Source: an uncultured Flavobacteriales bacterium (GTDB taxonomy: Bacteria; Bacteroidota; Bacteroidia; Flavobacteriales_D; Parvicellaceae). From it: 64,000 bases of DNA. Shown piece by piece: positions 46,477 through 55,570 of this stretch (position 1 is the first letter of the stretch; the number at the start of each line of letters is the position of its first letter). The DNA is taken from positions 164,384 to 228,383 of the forward strand of contig CALSNM010000003.1 in assembly GCA_943787725.1 (NCBI GenBank). Direction: 5' to 3'. A program made the translations under genes and the position numbers. Under the pieces are notes generated by a model. The model saw nothing but the letters and a program-made list of their open reading frames with translations. It ran no database searches and was not told the DNA's origin.

Positions 46477-48247
46477 CTTGAATTATTCCTTCATGAAGTT
46501 CAGATAAGCTGTTTGATAATTCAATAGAAAATTTGGATAACGCTTTAGTATCTAGAGTTATCCCCTCGAATTCCATACTCATTAAAACGGAACTGACAGG
46601 CATTTCAATTCCGTACAATAAGTTTTTTATGTTTTTTTCCTGAAATTGTTTTTCGAAAAGTGTTTTTAATTGAAAAGTAACATCGGCATCTTCACTAGCA
46701 TATTCTGAAATTTCAGATGGCTTCAGGTCTTTCATGCTTTTTTGGTTTTTCCCCTTAGGTCCAATTAATGATTCTATTGAAACAGGCTTATAACCTATGT
46801 AAGACTCAGAAAGAAAGTCCATCCCGTGTTTGAAGTCTGGTTGCAGCAGGTAATGTGCTATCATTGTGTCAAAGCTAGGACCACAAATTTCTATTCCATA
46901 TCGAAGCAAAATTGTTTCGTCAAATTTGAAATTATGTGCAATTTTTTCAATGGATTTACTTTGAAAAATCGGTGTAAATAAAGCAACTCTTTCAACAGCA
47001 TCTTCCCATTTTGTAGGCATGGAAACGTAAAATCCTTGACCTTTTTTATAAGAGAAAGCAATCCCAAGAAGCTCAGCAGTTTGCTTTTCAAGGCCACTTG
47101 TTTCTGTGTCAAAACAAATAGACTTTTGTTTCAGTAATTCTTGAATGAGCTGTTTAACTTCATTATCACTTTCAATAAATTTGTAGTTGTGTGGAGTGTT
47201 ATCAATTGTTTTTAATTGAATGATATCTTCTGTCAAATTTGATTCAGTTGGTTTTGTGTTTTGGATGTTAGAAGGAGTTTCAATCGGTTGTCCAAACAAA
47301 TCCATTTGCCCATTTTTTTTTATGGATGTTTCTGGCAGGGGCGGTGGAGCTATTTTTTTAATAACAATATCTTCTCCAGTTACTCTTTTTGCCAATTGCC
47401 TAAATTCCAGCTCTGTGAATAATGCTCGAATTTTATCTTTATCCGCTTCTTCTCTAATAAATGATTTTTCATCAAATTCAACAGGAGCATCAAGTAATAT
47501 GGTAGCCAGTTTTTTAGAAAGTAATCCTTGTTCAGCAAAATTAATCACATTTTCCTTCTGTTTTCCTTTAAGCTCATCTGAATGAGCGATTAACCCTTCA
47601 ATACTGCCATACTGAGCGACCAATTTTTTTGATGTTTTTTCACCAATCCCCGGGATGCCTGGTATATTATCTGCTGCATCTCCCCATAACCCCAAGATAT
47701 CGATTACTTGAAGGGGGTTTGAGATTTCAAACTTTTCACAAACTTCCTCAATCCCCCAAATTTCTCTTGGTTTTCCCGATCTTCCGGGACGGTACATAAA
47801 AATATTTTCAGATACTAACTGTGCAAAATCTTTGTCAGGAGTCATCATGTAGGTTACGAAGTCTTCTTTTTCGGCTTTTTTTGCTAAGGTTCCAATTACG
47901 TCATCCGCTTCAAAACCTGTAGCTTGAAGAGTGGGGATGTTGAGTGCGTCACACAGCTGTTTTATATATGGAATAGCAATACGTATATCTTCTGGCATTT
48001 CTTCTCGATGCGCTTTATATTCTGTATATTGTTCGTTTCTGATGCTTCCTCCAGGCGCATCAAAAACCATTGCAATGTGCGTTGGGTTTTCTTTTTTGAT
48101 GACGTCTAGGATGGTCATTGTAACACCAAAAACAGCAGAAGTATTCATCCCTTTTGAATTGATTCTTGGGGTTCGAATAAACGCAAAATGTGATCGATAA
48201 ATTAATGCAAATGCATCTAATAGAAATAGTTTTTTCTTATCCGCCAT
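46382..48247 (-). CDS. polA: DNA polymerase I, N-terminal exonuclease part (first piece of a frameshifted polA)
   Basis: Residues 1-290 are the 5'-3' exonuclease: LFLLDAFALIYRSHFAF, GVTMTILDVIKKENPTHIAM, GFEADDVIGTLAKKAE and PGIPGIGEKTSKKL. A linker follows, then a 3'-5' exonuclease with an intact DxE (ICFDTETSGLEKQ) and YASEDADVTFQLK, so proofreading is probably active. The thumb begins at PVSSVLMSMEFEGI. The frame runs out at KAKNN just after the thumb because of an extra A near 46390. The repaired enzyme is about 950 residues, normal for Bacteroidota. It begins 2 bases after the M28 peptidase gene and is cotranscribed with it. Confidence 0.95.
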   Translation of the reverse strand: MADKKKLFLLDAFALIYRSHFAFIRTPRINSKGMNTSAVFGVTMTILDVIKKENPTHIAMVFDAPGGSIRNEQYTEYKAHREEMPEDIRIAIPYIKQLCDALNIPTLQATGFEADDVIGTLAKKAEKEDFVTYMMTPDKDFAQLVSENIFMYRPGRSGKPREIWGIEEVCEKFEISNPLQVIDILGLWGDAADNIPGIPGIGEKTSKKLVAQYGSIEGLIAHSDELKGKQKENVINFAEQGLLSKKLATILLDAPVEFDEKSFIREEADKDKIRALFTELEFRQLAKRVTGEDIVIKKIAPPPLPETSIKKNGQMDLFGQPIETPSNIQNTKPTESNLTEDIIQLKTIDNTPHNYKFIESDNEVKQLIQELLKQKSICFDTETSGLEKQTAELLGIAFSYKKGQGFYVSMPTKWEDAVERVALFTPIFQSKSIEKIAHNFKFDETILLRYGIEICGPSFDTMIAHYLLQPDFKHGMDFLSESYIGYKPVSIESLIGPKGKNQKSMKDLKPSEISEYASEDADVTFQLKTLFEKQFQEKNIKNLLYGIEMPVSSVLMSMEFEGITLDTKALSKFSIELSNSLSELHEGIIQDAGMEFNVDSPKQLGDVLFNVLQIDEKAKNN

Positions 48248-48249
48248 GC

Positions 48250-49278
48250 TTATATTTTTTGATAAACTATATGTAGTACAGTTTGCCCAACTGCCTTCAA
48301 TGTTTTTTTATGGATTATATCCATATTGTCTTTTTGTGTATGATGGAAATGTCCAAAATCAAAATTCCCATAGCTTCCTTTGGGAGCATAATGAACTATA
48401 TCCAATGTGGGTATTCCAGCTATTTGGTTAATGTAAGTATGATCATCTGTTATAGGAGGAGCTATTTTTTTTACAAAATAATTTCCGTAACCAAGAACTT
48501 CAGCTACATTCCAAATTCTTTGAACCTGGGCTCCTGCATATTTTTGTGAGAGCCCTTCTTTGGGAAATGTGGCGTCTTCAGCACCTACCATATCCAGTAA
48601 TATTCCATATCGCGGTTTATAATTCTTAATTGGAGGGTTTTTGCTCCAATATTGTGAACCCAAGCACCAGGAATCACCCATAGTACTTAAATCACTAATA
48701 ACTTCATTTGTGCTCATAGCTCCATAATCTTCTGCATCAAAAAAGATTAAATCAACACCTGTTTTTGGATCCGACATACTTATTTGTCTGGCTATTTCTA
48801 GTAAAACCCCAACACCGCTCCCTCCATCATTTGCTCCAGGAATAGGTTTGGATTTGTTTCCAGCACCACGATCTGCATATGGCCGAGTATCCCAATGGGT
48901 GCAAAGCATAATTCGATTAGTTGCTTCAGGGTTATACTGTGCTATTATATTTTCTATATTCAGCATATTTCCAGTCCAAGCTTTTACTTTTCCTGTTTGT
49001 ATTGTCAATTTAAATCCATATTTAGTCAATTTTTGTTTCATCCAAACAGCACAACTGTCATGCTCGGGAGTGTTTGGTATACGAAATCCAAAATCGAGTT
49101 GGCTTTGAATAAAATTATATGCAGAGTCGGTATTAAAATCTGGCGTGGAAATTTTTGAAGTTTTATCTAATGCTTTAGCGACAGGCTTTTTAACAATCTC
49201 TTCGGACCTTTTTGTTTCTTCACAACCAATTAATAAAACAATTGTAATAGAAATAAGGAAAATTTTAAGTAGAGACAT
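48250..49278 (-). CDS. M28-family zinc peptidase / glutaminyl-cyclase-like lipoprotein
   Basis: The 342-residue protein has a lipoprotein signal (MSLLKIFLISITIVLLIGCEE). The zinc site is LCTHWDTRPYAD, GANDGGSGVGVLLEIA (Asp) and LIFFDAEDYG (Glu), with a final His in ITDDHTYINQIAGIPTLDIV. The WDTRPYAD and FFDAEDYG blocks and the single-zinc arrangement resemble animal-type glutaminyl-peptide cyclotransferases, which form N-terminal pyroglutamate. An aminopeptidase is the alternative. Pyroglutamate formation fits secreted proteins in this phylum. polA follows 2 bases later. Confidence 0.87.
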   Translation of the reverse strand: MSLLKIFLISITIVLLIGCEETKRSEEIVKKPVAKALDKTSKISTPDFNTDSAYNFIQSQLDFGFRIPNTPEHDSCAVWMKQKLTKYGFKLTIQTGKVKAWTGNMLNIENIIAQYNPEATNRIMLCTHWDTRPYADRGAGNKSKPIPGANDGGSGVGVLLEIARQISMSDPKTGVDLIFFDAEDYGAMSTNEVISDLSTMGDSWCLGSQYWSKNPPIKNYKPRYGILLDMVGAEDATFPKEGLSQKYAGAQVQRIWNVAEVLGYGNYFVKKIAPPITDDHTYINQIAGIPTLDIVHYAPKGSYGNFDFGHFHHTQKDNMDIIHKKTLKAVGQTVLHIVYQKI

Positions 49279-49312
49279 AAAGTTTGAAAAAAGGATTTGT
49301 TTGAAGTATAGC

Positions 49313-49341
49313 CAAAGTTAAGAAAGCTTCAAAAAAAACAA
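49313..49341 (-). promoter_or_regulatory. Promoter of the M28-polA operon (TTG - 18 bp - TAACTTTG)
   Basis: CAAAGTTA at 49313-49320 reads TAACTTTG on the minus strand, 34 bases before the start at 49278. A -33 TTG (CAA at 49339-49341) lies 18 bases upstream. Confidence 0.7.
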
Positions 49342-49345
49342 TGAA

Positions 49346-50242
49346 TTATTTTCTGTTAATGAGAAATACCCCTAAAATTAATACTCCGATTCCTGATAAT
49401 TGAAGAATGGAGATATTTTCACCTAGAGTAAGACCAAGTAATATTGCAACAATTGGTATAAAATAGGTTACGGATGATGCGAATACAGTTGTACTTATTT
49501 TAATCATGTTATTAAAAAGTAATACCGCCATTGCAGTTCCTATAAATGCAAGTATTCCAACAATTCCAATACCCTCAATAAAATTGGGTTGATTTGCGAT
49601 TCTGTCAAAAAAGTTTGTGGTGAACAAATAAACAATACAAAACGGTCCAATCGCTGCAAATGAAATTGACGTAATTGCCATTGCATTTAAATCTTTTAAC
49701 TTATACTTTATTACGTTTAAGCTCAGTGCATAACAGAATGTTGCCAAAACAACAGTTAGAATAGGTATGGTGTCATTGAATGAAAGGTTCGTCGAAAATA
49801 GTTTTTGATAAACGATCATAAAAGCTCCCAAGATTCCTACTGTAAGACCTGCGATATGATTCCATTTTAATCTAAATTTAAAAACAATTGTTGCAATTAA
49901 AACAGTGAATATAGGCACCAATGAATTTAGCATTCCTGTTATTGAGCTATCAAGTTTTGTTTCGGCATAAGCAAACAAAAAGGCTGGGAGGCCGTTTCCT
50001 ACAACCCCAGAAATAATTACGAATAGGATGTGTTTTTTCTTTAATTTCTTAATTGAGGTATACAACAAAGGCGTCAATGCGAGAAAGGCAAAACTAATTC
50101 GTAAAGCACCCAAAAGTTGCGGGGGCATCCTTTCATTCCCATATGAATCTTCCAGTCCTATTTTAATCAAAAAATAAGAACTTCCCCAAATCACAGAGAG
50201 AATGATCAAATAAGCCCAAGCTTTTATACTATTTACAGACAT
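49346..50242 (-). CDS. EamA/DMT-superfamily transporter
   Basis: The 298-residue protein has ten predicted helices as two EamA repeats. The first repeat starts AWAYLIILSVIWGSSYFLIK and has GNGLPAFLFAYAETKLDSSITGMLNSLVPIFTVLIA. The second starts near GTAMAVLLFNNMIKISTTVF and ends GIGVLILGVFLINRK. The family exports amino acids, nucleosides or other small molecules; nothing here sets the substrate. Its start is directly divergent from the HMA lipoprotein gene. Confidence 0.88.
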   Translation of the reverse strand: MSVNSIKAWAYLIILSVIWGSSYFLIKIGLEDSYGNERMPPQLLGALRISFAFLALTPLLYTSIKKLKKKHILFVIISGVVGNGLPAFLFAYAETKLDSSITGMLNSLVPIFTVLIATIVFKFRLKWNHIAGLTVGILGAFMIVYQKLFSTNLSFNDTIPILTVVLATFCYALSLNVIKYKLKDLNAMAITSISFAAIGPFCIVYLFTTNFFDRIANQPNFIEGIGIVGILAFIGTAMAVLLFNNMIKISTTVFASSVTYFIPIVAILLGLTLGENISILQLSGIGVLILGVFLINRK

Positions 50243-50325
50243 CCTGCGAAAGTAAGCAGAGTTATTGAGTTTGTCTAAATGTAGAATGATAAAGGGTCTT
50301 AAATCATCTTTTATCTTTTTTTGCC

Positions 50326-50333
50326 TAAATTTG
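50326..50333 (+). promoter_or_regulatory. -7 box (TAAATTTG) for the HMA lipoprotein gene
   Basis: This is a perfect TAnnTTTG 33 bases before ATG 50367. It lies inside the longer open frame from 50265, which is therefore not the true start. Confidence 0.5.
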
Positions 50334-50366
50334 TATTATTATATTTATTCTACAATTAATTTTTAT

Positions 50367-50804
50367 ATGAAAATAAGTCTGTTAGCATTGCTCTTACTCT
50401 TCTTGAACTCTTGCGGAGAAGCGATAATAAAGAACGATGAGGTCATAGCAAATACATCTTGTTCATTGATTGTTGAAGGGATGATGTGTGAAAAAGGTTG
50501 TAAAACAACTATTCAGCAAAAGCTTTCAAACACAAAAGGGGTTGTTGCTTGCGTGGTTGAGTATGAAGAAAAAACAGTTGTGATTGACTTTGATAATAAC
50601 GTTGTTAGTTCAAAAGAATTGATCCAAGTGGTTGATGAAATTGCAAATGGAATATATAAGGCTACATTGTTAAACGAGGGTGTTTTTATTCAAGAAGTTG
50701 GCCACGGAACGGTTGGAAGTTCATCTGATTCAGATGCGGTTAGTGTCTCTGATTACGGTGTTCAGTTTCCTAATTTCTCCGGTATTTTTTCTAACTTTCT
50801 TTAG
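50367..50804 (+). CDS. Lipoprotein with a heavy-metal-associated (HMA) domain
   Basis: Start ATG 50367 gives a lipoprotein signal, MKISLLALLLLFLNSCGEA, and a 145-residue product. Mature residues about 30-100 form an HMA-type ferredoxin-like fold with metal-site motif GMMCEKGC (GMxCxxxC) in SLIVEGMMCEKGCKTTIQQ. Then VVACVVEYEEKTVVIDFDN and LIQVVDEIANGIYKA follow. It probably binds copper or a similar soft metal in the periplasm. The tail is Ser/Asp-rich. It has its own promoter and lies directly before the histidine kinase gene. Confidence 0.85.
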   Translation: MKISLLALLLLFLNSCGEAIIKNDEVIANTSCSLIVEGMMCEKGCKTTIQQKLSNTKGVVACVVEYEEKTVVIDFDNNVVSSKELIQVVDEIANGIYKATLLNEGVFIQEVGHGTVGSSSDSDAVSVSDYGVQFPNFSGIFSNFL

Positions 50805-50875
50805 GTTAAATAACATAATAATTATTGTTATACCCTTTCTTTTTTTTCAAAAAGTTATAATAAAAATAAGATACG

Positions 50876-50883
50876 TAAGTTTG
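50876..50883 (+). promoter_or_regulatory. -7 box (TAAGTTTG) before the histidine kinase gene
   Basis: A perfect TAnnTTTG with 9 bases to ATG 50893; the leader would be very short. Confidence 0.5.
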
Positions 50884-50892
50884 TGTTAAGTA

Positions 50893-52359
50893 ATGAACCT
50901 ATACTCTAAAAAACAACGCTGGAAAATTGTGCTTCTATTTGCAGCATTTCTCATTGCATCCAGCACCATTTGGTATACGAGTTATATTGCCAATAAGGTT
51001 CAAAAAGAAGAGAGGCAAAAAGTAAAATTGTGGAGTGAAACGATACGAAAAAAGGCTGACTTGGTTAAGTTAACAAACCAATCTTTTTCTGCATTGGCAA
51101 ATGAAGAACGTAAAAAAGTTGAGCTATGGGTAATGGCTACAAAAGAATTGGAAAAAGACATTTCTGATTACACTTTTGCCCTTAATATAATTCAAAGTAA
51201 TACAACAATTCCTTTAATTTTAGTTGATGACCAAGGAAACATTTCCTCTTCTCTAAATATTGAGCATGATCATCCAGATACATTGCAAAAGCATATACAA
51301 GATTGGTCTGCAGAGAATAATTTTATCGAAGTGAAAAAGCAAAAAATTTTCTACAGAAATTCTGATAGCTTTTATGACCTTCAGGATAAAAGAGACTCTT
51401 TAATTGCTTCATTCAATAATGATTTAGTTGATAACGCTGCTTTGGTCCCTGTAATTTTTATTGACGCAAATTCGAAAGAATTAATTGCAACGAATATCGA
51501 GGATGTTGAATTAACTTCTAGGGCACAAATTGAAAAGCAAATAGTTATAATGGAAAGCGAAAATTTTCCAATTCAAATAAATTTAGATGAACAGAATACT
51601 GGCAAAATTTACTTCCAGGAATCATTAACGCTAAAACAATTAAGGTACTTTCCTTACATAATGCTGTCCATAATAACTTTGTTTTTGTTGGTGGGGTATT
51701 TACTGTTTAGTACTTTTCGTAGGGCAGAGCAAAATCAAGTTTGGGTGGGTATGGCCAAAGAAACGGCTCACCAATTAGGAACACCGCTTTCTTCACTAAT
51801 GGCTTGGCTAGAAATACTAAAAAGCCAAGGCGTTGAAGAAAGCTCTATTGTTGAGATGAATAAAGATATAGTTCGACTTGAAACAGTGTCAGATCGATTT
51901 TCTAAAATTGGTTCTGAATCAAAAAAGGAGGAGACTAATATTTACGATGTTATACAACATAGTTTGAGTTATTTAAAAAGCAGAGTCTCAAAAAAAGTAG
52001 AGATATCTATTCAATGTGATGATAAAACAATTTGTCCTTTACTGAATGTCTCATTGTTTGAATGGGTTATTGAGAATCTTACGAAAAACGCGGTAGATGC
52101 AATGGCTGGTGAAGGGAATATTGTTTATACAATTTCCAAAGAAAATCAATCGGTCATTATTGAGGTTTCGGATACCGGAAAGGGGATTCCTTCATCAAAA
52201 CTAAAAACTGTTTTTGAGCCAGGATACACAACTAAGAAACGCGGCTGGGGCTTGGGTCTATCTTTGGTTAAAAGAATCATTGAAGAGCATCATAACGGTA
52301 AAATTACTGTGAAACATTCTCATATAGATAAAGGAACTACTTTTAGAATAGTTCTATAG
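50893..52359 (+). CDS. Membrane sensor histidine kinase (orphan)
   Basis: The 488-residue protein has a first membrane helix at about 12-32, a periplasmic sensor region with coiled-coil segments (VQKEERQKVKLWSETIRKKA) to about 250, and a second helix at about 255-275. There is no HAMP domain. The H-box is MAKETAHQLGTPLSSLMAWLE with His293. The ATPase part has NLTKNAVDAMAG (N box), VSDTGKGIPSSK (G1) and KRGWGLGLSLVKRI (G2). The HQLGTPLSS phrase is the usual Bacteroidota form. No response regulator is adjacent. The antiporter starts 21 bases downstream and may be cotranscribed. Confidence 0.92.
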   Translation: MNLYSKKQRWKIVLLFAAFLIASSTIWYTSYIANKVQKEERQKVKLWSETIRKKADLVKLTNQSFSALANEERKKVELWVMATKELEKDISDYTFALNIIQSNTTIPLILVDDQGNISSSLNIEHDHPDTLQKHIQDWSAENNFIEVKKQKIFYRNSDSFYDLQDKRDSLIASFNNDLVDNAALVPVIFIDANSKELIATNIEDVELTSRAQIEKQIVIMESENFPIQINLDEQNTGKIYFQESLTLKQLRYFPYIMLSIITLFLLVGYLLFSTFRRAEQNQVWVGMAKETAHQLGTPLSSLMAWLEILKSQGVEESSIVEMNKDIVRLETVSDRFSKIGSESKKEETNIYDVIQHSLSYLKSRVSKKVEISIQCDDKTICPLLNVSLFEWVIENLTKNAVDAMAGEGNIVYTISKENQSVIIEVSDTGKGIPSSKLKTVFEPGYTTKKRGWGLGLSLVKRIIEEHHNGKITVKHSHIDKGTTFRIVL

Positions 52360-52380
52360 TATAAACAATAGTTTTAAATC

Positions 52381-53781
52381 ATGAACCCGTATTTATTCAT
52401 TATAGCTGCTTCATCAGTGATTATCCTAAGCTTTTTATTTAATATAGTAGCTAAGAAAACAAATATTCCAAGTGTGTTAATGCTTATTTTATTGGGTGTA
52501 ATTATCCAGCTAACGCTATGGAAACCTGATTTAGATGCTCCTGGTAATGGGGTTATGTTGGTCCTTGAAATTTTAGGCAATGTCGGACTTATTTTCATTG
52601 TTCTAGAAGCTGCATTGGATCTGCAGCTTAAAAGAGAAAAAATAGGCTTAATCGTCAGAAGTTTCTTTATGGCTTTAATTACCTTATTTGCTTCTGCTTT
52701 CACAATAGCATGGTTATTTATTTTATTGTGGGATGTCAGTTTATTTAACGCACTAATTTATGCTGTTCCCTTGTCCATTATGAGTAGTGCTATAATAATT
52801 CCAAGTGTAGGGTCTCTTGTTGCTCATAAAAAGGAGTTTATGATATACGAAAGTACATTTTCAGATATTTTGGGTATAATGTTTTTTTACTTTTTAAAGG
52901 ATAATGGTCATGCAGAAGGGGCATCCGAGGTTATTGGGAGTGTTTTATTTAATATTGGAATAACAGTTTTAATCGCCATTGTTGCTAGTTATTTACTAGT
53001 GGGGTTGTTTCAGCAATTGAAAATGCATGCAAAGTATTTTTTAATGTTTTCAGTTTTACTGTTGCTTTATGCACTTGGCAAAAGAGCACATTTATCTTCC
53101 TTATTAATTATTCTTTTTTTTGGCCTTGTTTTGAATAATACACCTCTATTTTTTAGAGGTCCATTGGCGCGTTTCGGAAGTCGCGAAAAAATAAAAGATT
53201 CTCTGCACGAGTTGCACGTTATTACCTTGGAAACAGCTTTTGTGTTGCGCACGTTTTTTTTTGTAATATTTGGAATAACAATTTCATTGGTTTCACTAGT
53301 TGATTGGAAATTGGCTTTAATAAGCTTGGGTATCGTTGGGATTTTGTTTGTAGCGCGTTTTCTTCTTTTAAAAATATTTGCTTCTAAAGATATAAATCCT
53401 CTTCTATGGATAGCTCCTAGGGGGTTGATTACTGTTCTACTTTTTTTTGCTATTCCAAATGGAATGGTTGATGGGCATGGCGAAGTGATGGAAGTTTATA
53501 ATCCGGGGTATGATTATCGAATTCCTCAGTTTGATCAAGGAATTTTGTTGTTTACAATTCTTATCACAAGTATAGTAATGACAATATCATTGATTATGGA
53601 TAGGGGAGATAGGGTGAAAGATGTGCTATTAGAATCAATAAAAATGAAGCAAAGTAACGATAATATTGTGGCCCGAATTGAAGACACTTATGCGGAAGAA
53701 TCTTCGTCCGATTTAGAGGATTTTCAGGAGTCTGAGGACCATATAGCCGGAGGAAAAGCAGAAGATTCTGACACTAAATAA
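52381..53781 (+). CDS. Cation:proton antiporter, CPA1 type
   Basis: The 466-residue protein has about twelve membrane helices and then an acidic cytoplasmic tail of about 50 residues. The exchanger core shows VPLSIMSSAIIIPSVGSLVA and YESTFSDILGIMFFY, which carry the conserved Ser/Asp region of NhaP/CPA1 antiporters. RGPLARFGSREKI and PRGLITVLLFFAIP (the PRG motif) follow. It would exchange Na+ or K+ for H+ across the inner membrane. Ion specificity is not visible. Confidence 0.88.
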   Translation: MNPYLFIIAASSVIILSFLFNIVAKKTNIPSVLMLILLGVIIQLTLWKPDLDAPGNGVMLVLEILGNVGLIFIVLEAALDLQLKREKIGLIVRSFFMALITLFASAFTIAWLFILLWDVSLFNALIYAVPLSIMSSAIIIPSVGSLVAHKKEFMIYESTFSDILGIMFFYFLKDNGHAEGASEVIGSVLFNIGITVLIAIVASYLLVGLFQQLKMHAKYFLMFSVLLLLYALGKRAHLSSLLIILFFGLVLNNTPLFFRGPLARFGSREKIKDSLHELHVITLETAFVLRTFFFVIFGITISLVSLVDWKLALISLGIVGILFVARFLLLKIFASKDINPLLWIAPRGLITVLLFFAIPNGMVDGHGEVMEVYNPGYDYRIPQFDQGILLFTILITSIVMTISLIMDRGDRVKDVLLESIKMKQSNDNIVARIEDTYAEESSSDLEDFQESEDHIAGGKAEDSDTK

Positions 53782-53816
53782 AATGGATTTATTTTATGAT
53801 TCCATACAATTAGCCC

Positions 53817-53824
53817 TATCTTTG
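53817..53824 (+). promoter_or_regulatory. -7 box (TATCTTTG) for the aldehyde dehydrogenase gene
   Basis: A perfect TAnnTTTG 40 bases before ATG 53865. Confidence 0.55.
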
Positions 53825-53864
53825 CACCCGCAAAAACGCATTAAACTAATTAATACTATAAATC

Positions 53865-55424
53865 ATGTCTGACGTAATGGAAGCTACAAACATACAAGAG
53901 GTACTAAGCCAACTTGGAATTAAAGAAGTAAATAGTGGAGCAGCTATTGGTGAACATTGGTTTGCTACTAGAGGCGAAAAGATTGAATCTTATTCTCCTG
54001 TTGATGGTAAATTAATTGCAACAGTAAACAGCGCAACTTCAGCAGAGTACGAAGCTTGTATTGCAAAAGCACAAGAAGCATTTAAAACATGGAAAATGGT
54101 TCCGGCTCCAAGAAGAGGAGAAATTGTTCGCCAGTTTGGTGAAGAGTTAAGAGCTATGAAAGAACCTCTTGGAAAATTGGTTTCTTATGAAATGGGGAAA
54201 TCTTACCAAGAAGGATTGGGTGAGGTACAAGAAATGATTGATATCTGTGATTTTGCAGTTGGCCTTTCTCGTCAGTTAAATGGAATTACTTTACATTCTG
54301 AACGTCCAAAGCACAGAATGTACGATCAATATCACCCATTGGGAATAGTAGGGATTATCTCTGCGTTTAACTTTCCAGTTGCAGTTTGGGCATGGAACAC
54401 GGCTTTGGCTTGGATTTCTGGAGATGTGTGTATTTGGAAGCCATCTGAAAAAGCGCCTATTTGTGGAGTAGCTTGTCAGAATATTATGAATAAAGTAATT
54501 GCTGCAAATGAAGATGCGCCGGATGGTATTTGCTCTTTGGTGATAGGTGGAGCAGATATAGGAAAAGCAATGGCTGCTGATAAAAGAGTTCCTTTAGTTT
54601 CTGCTACTGGATCTACTCGAATGGGGAAGTCGGTTGGAGAAGTTGTTGGAGCTAGACTAGGTACTTCTTTATTAGAATTAGGGGGTAATAACGCTGTTAT
54701 TCTTACTCCTAGTGCCGATTTAAAAATGGTTCTTCCTGCATTGGTTTTTGGAGCTGTTGGGACAACAGGTCAGAGATGTACATCAACAAGAAGGTTAATT
54801 ATTCATGATAGTATTTATGATAACGTAAAAGATGTATTAGTCAAAGCCTATGGTCAACTAAAAATTGGTGATCCTTTGGATGAAACAAATCATGTCGGTC
54901 CACTTATCGATAAGGATGCTGTTAATATGTATTTAGATGCTATCGAGAGAGGAAAAGCAGAAGGCGCAAAAGTTTTAGTTGAAGGAGGAGTTTTAGAAGG
55001 AGAAGGTTACGAAAGTGGATGTTATGTGAAGCCAGTTATTGCTGAGGTAGAAAATCATTTTCAAATTGTTCAACACGAAACATTTGCTCCAATTTTATAC
55101 TTAATTAAATATTCTGGAGATGTTTCAAGTGCAATTGAAATACAAAATGATGTACCGCAAGGTTTATCTTCTGCAATCATGACTAATAACATGAGAGAGC
55201 AAGAAGAGTTTTTATCTCATGTTGGTTCTGATTGTGGAATTGCAAATGTTAATATAGGTACTTCAGGTGCTGAAATTGGTGGTGCATTTGGTGGAGAAAA
55301 AGAAACTGGAGGTGGCCGCGAGTCTGGCTCTGATGCCTGGAAGATATATATGAGAAGACAAACGAATACAATTAACTGGGGAACAGATTTGCCGTTGGCT
55401 CAAGGAATTAAGTTTGAATTATAA
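53865..55424 (+). CDS. Aldehyde dehydrogenase, ALDH7/alpha-aminoadipic semialdehyde type
   Basis: The 519-residue NAD-dependent dehydrogenase has SAFNFPVAVWAWNTALAWI, VSATGSTRMGKSVGE, LLELGGNNAVILTPSADL (the Glu) and VGTTGQRCTSTRRLIIHD with the catalytic Cys. The long start WFATRGEKIESYSPVDG and the end GSDAWKIYMRRQTNTINW are features of the ALDH7A1 (antiquitin) branch. That branch oxidises alpha-aminoadipic semialdehyde in lysine breakdown. No other lysine catabolism gene is nearby. Its own promoter and terminator make it monocistronic. Confidence 0.93.
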   Translation: MSDVMEATNIQEVLSQLGIKEVNSGAAIGEHWFATRGEKIESYSPVDGKLIATVNSATSAEYEACIAKAQEAFKTWKMVPAPRRGEIVRQFGEELRAMKEPLGKLVSYEMGKSYQEGLGEVQEMIDICDFAVGLSRQLNGITLHSERPKHRMYDQYHPLGIVGIISAFNFPVAVWAWNTALAWISGDVCIWKPSEKAPICGVACQNIMNKVIAANEDAPDGICSLVIGGADIGKAMAADKRVPLVSATGSTRMGKSVGEVVGARLGTSLLELGGNNAVILTPSADLKMVLPALVFGAVGTTGQRCTSTRRLIIHDSIYDNVKDVLVKAYGQLKIGDPLDETNHVGPLIDKDAVNMYLDAIERGKAEGAKVLVEGGVLEGEGYESGCYVKPVIAEVENHFQIVQHETFAPILYLIKYSGDVSSAIEIQNDVPQGLSSAIMTNNMREQEEFLSHVGSDCGIANVNIGTSGAEIGGAFGGEKETGGGRESGSDAWKIYMRRQTNTINWGTDLPLAQGIKFEL

Positions 55425-55448
55425 GAAGAAAAATAATTAATTTATTTC

Positions 55449-55485
55449 AACGCCTTCTTGATGTTTTCAAGAAGGCGTTTTTTTT
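55449..55485 (+). terminator. Terminator of the aldehyde dehydrogenase gene
   Basis: AACGCCTTCTTG (55449-55460) pairs perfectly with CAAGAAGGCGTT (55468-55479) over a 7-base loop, followed by six T. It lies 24 bases after the stop. Confidence 0.9.
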
Positions 55486-55505
55486 GCTAATTATTTAAAG
55501 ATTGC

Positions 55506-55549
55506 AACAAAAAAAGCCTGGAAGCCGAAATTTATTGGTATTCAGGCTT
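55506..55549 (-). terminator. Terminator of the YwqK/MORN-like gene
   Basis: AAGCCTG (55514-55520) pairs with CAGGCTT (55543-55549), with two more pairs across a bulge. On the minus strand it precedes TTTTTTTGTT and lies 21 bases after the stop at 55571. Confidence 0.75.
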
Positions 55550-55570
55550 GGTATTTTTTAGCTGGGAATG

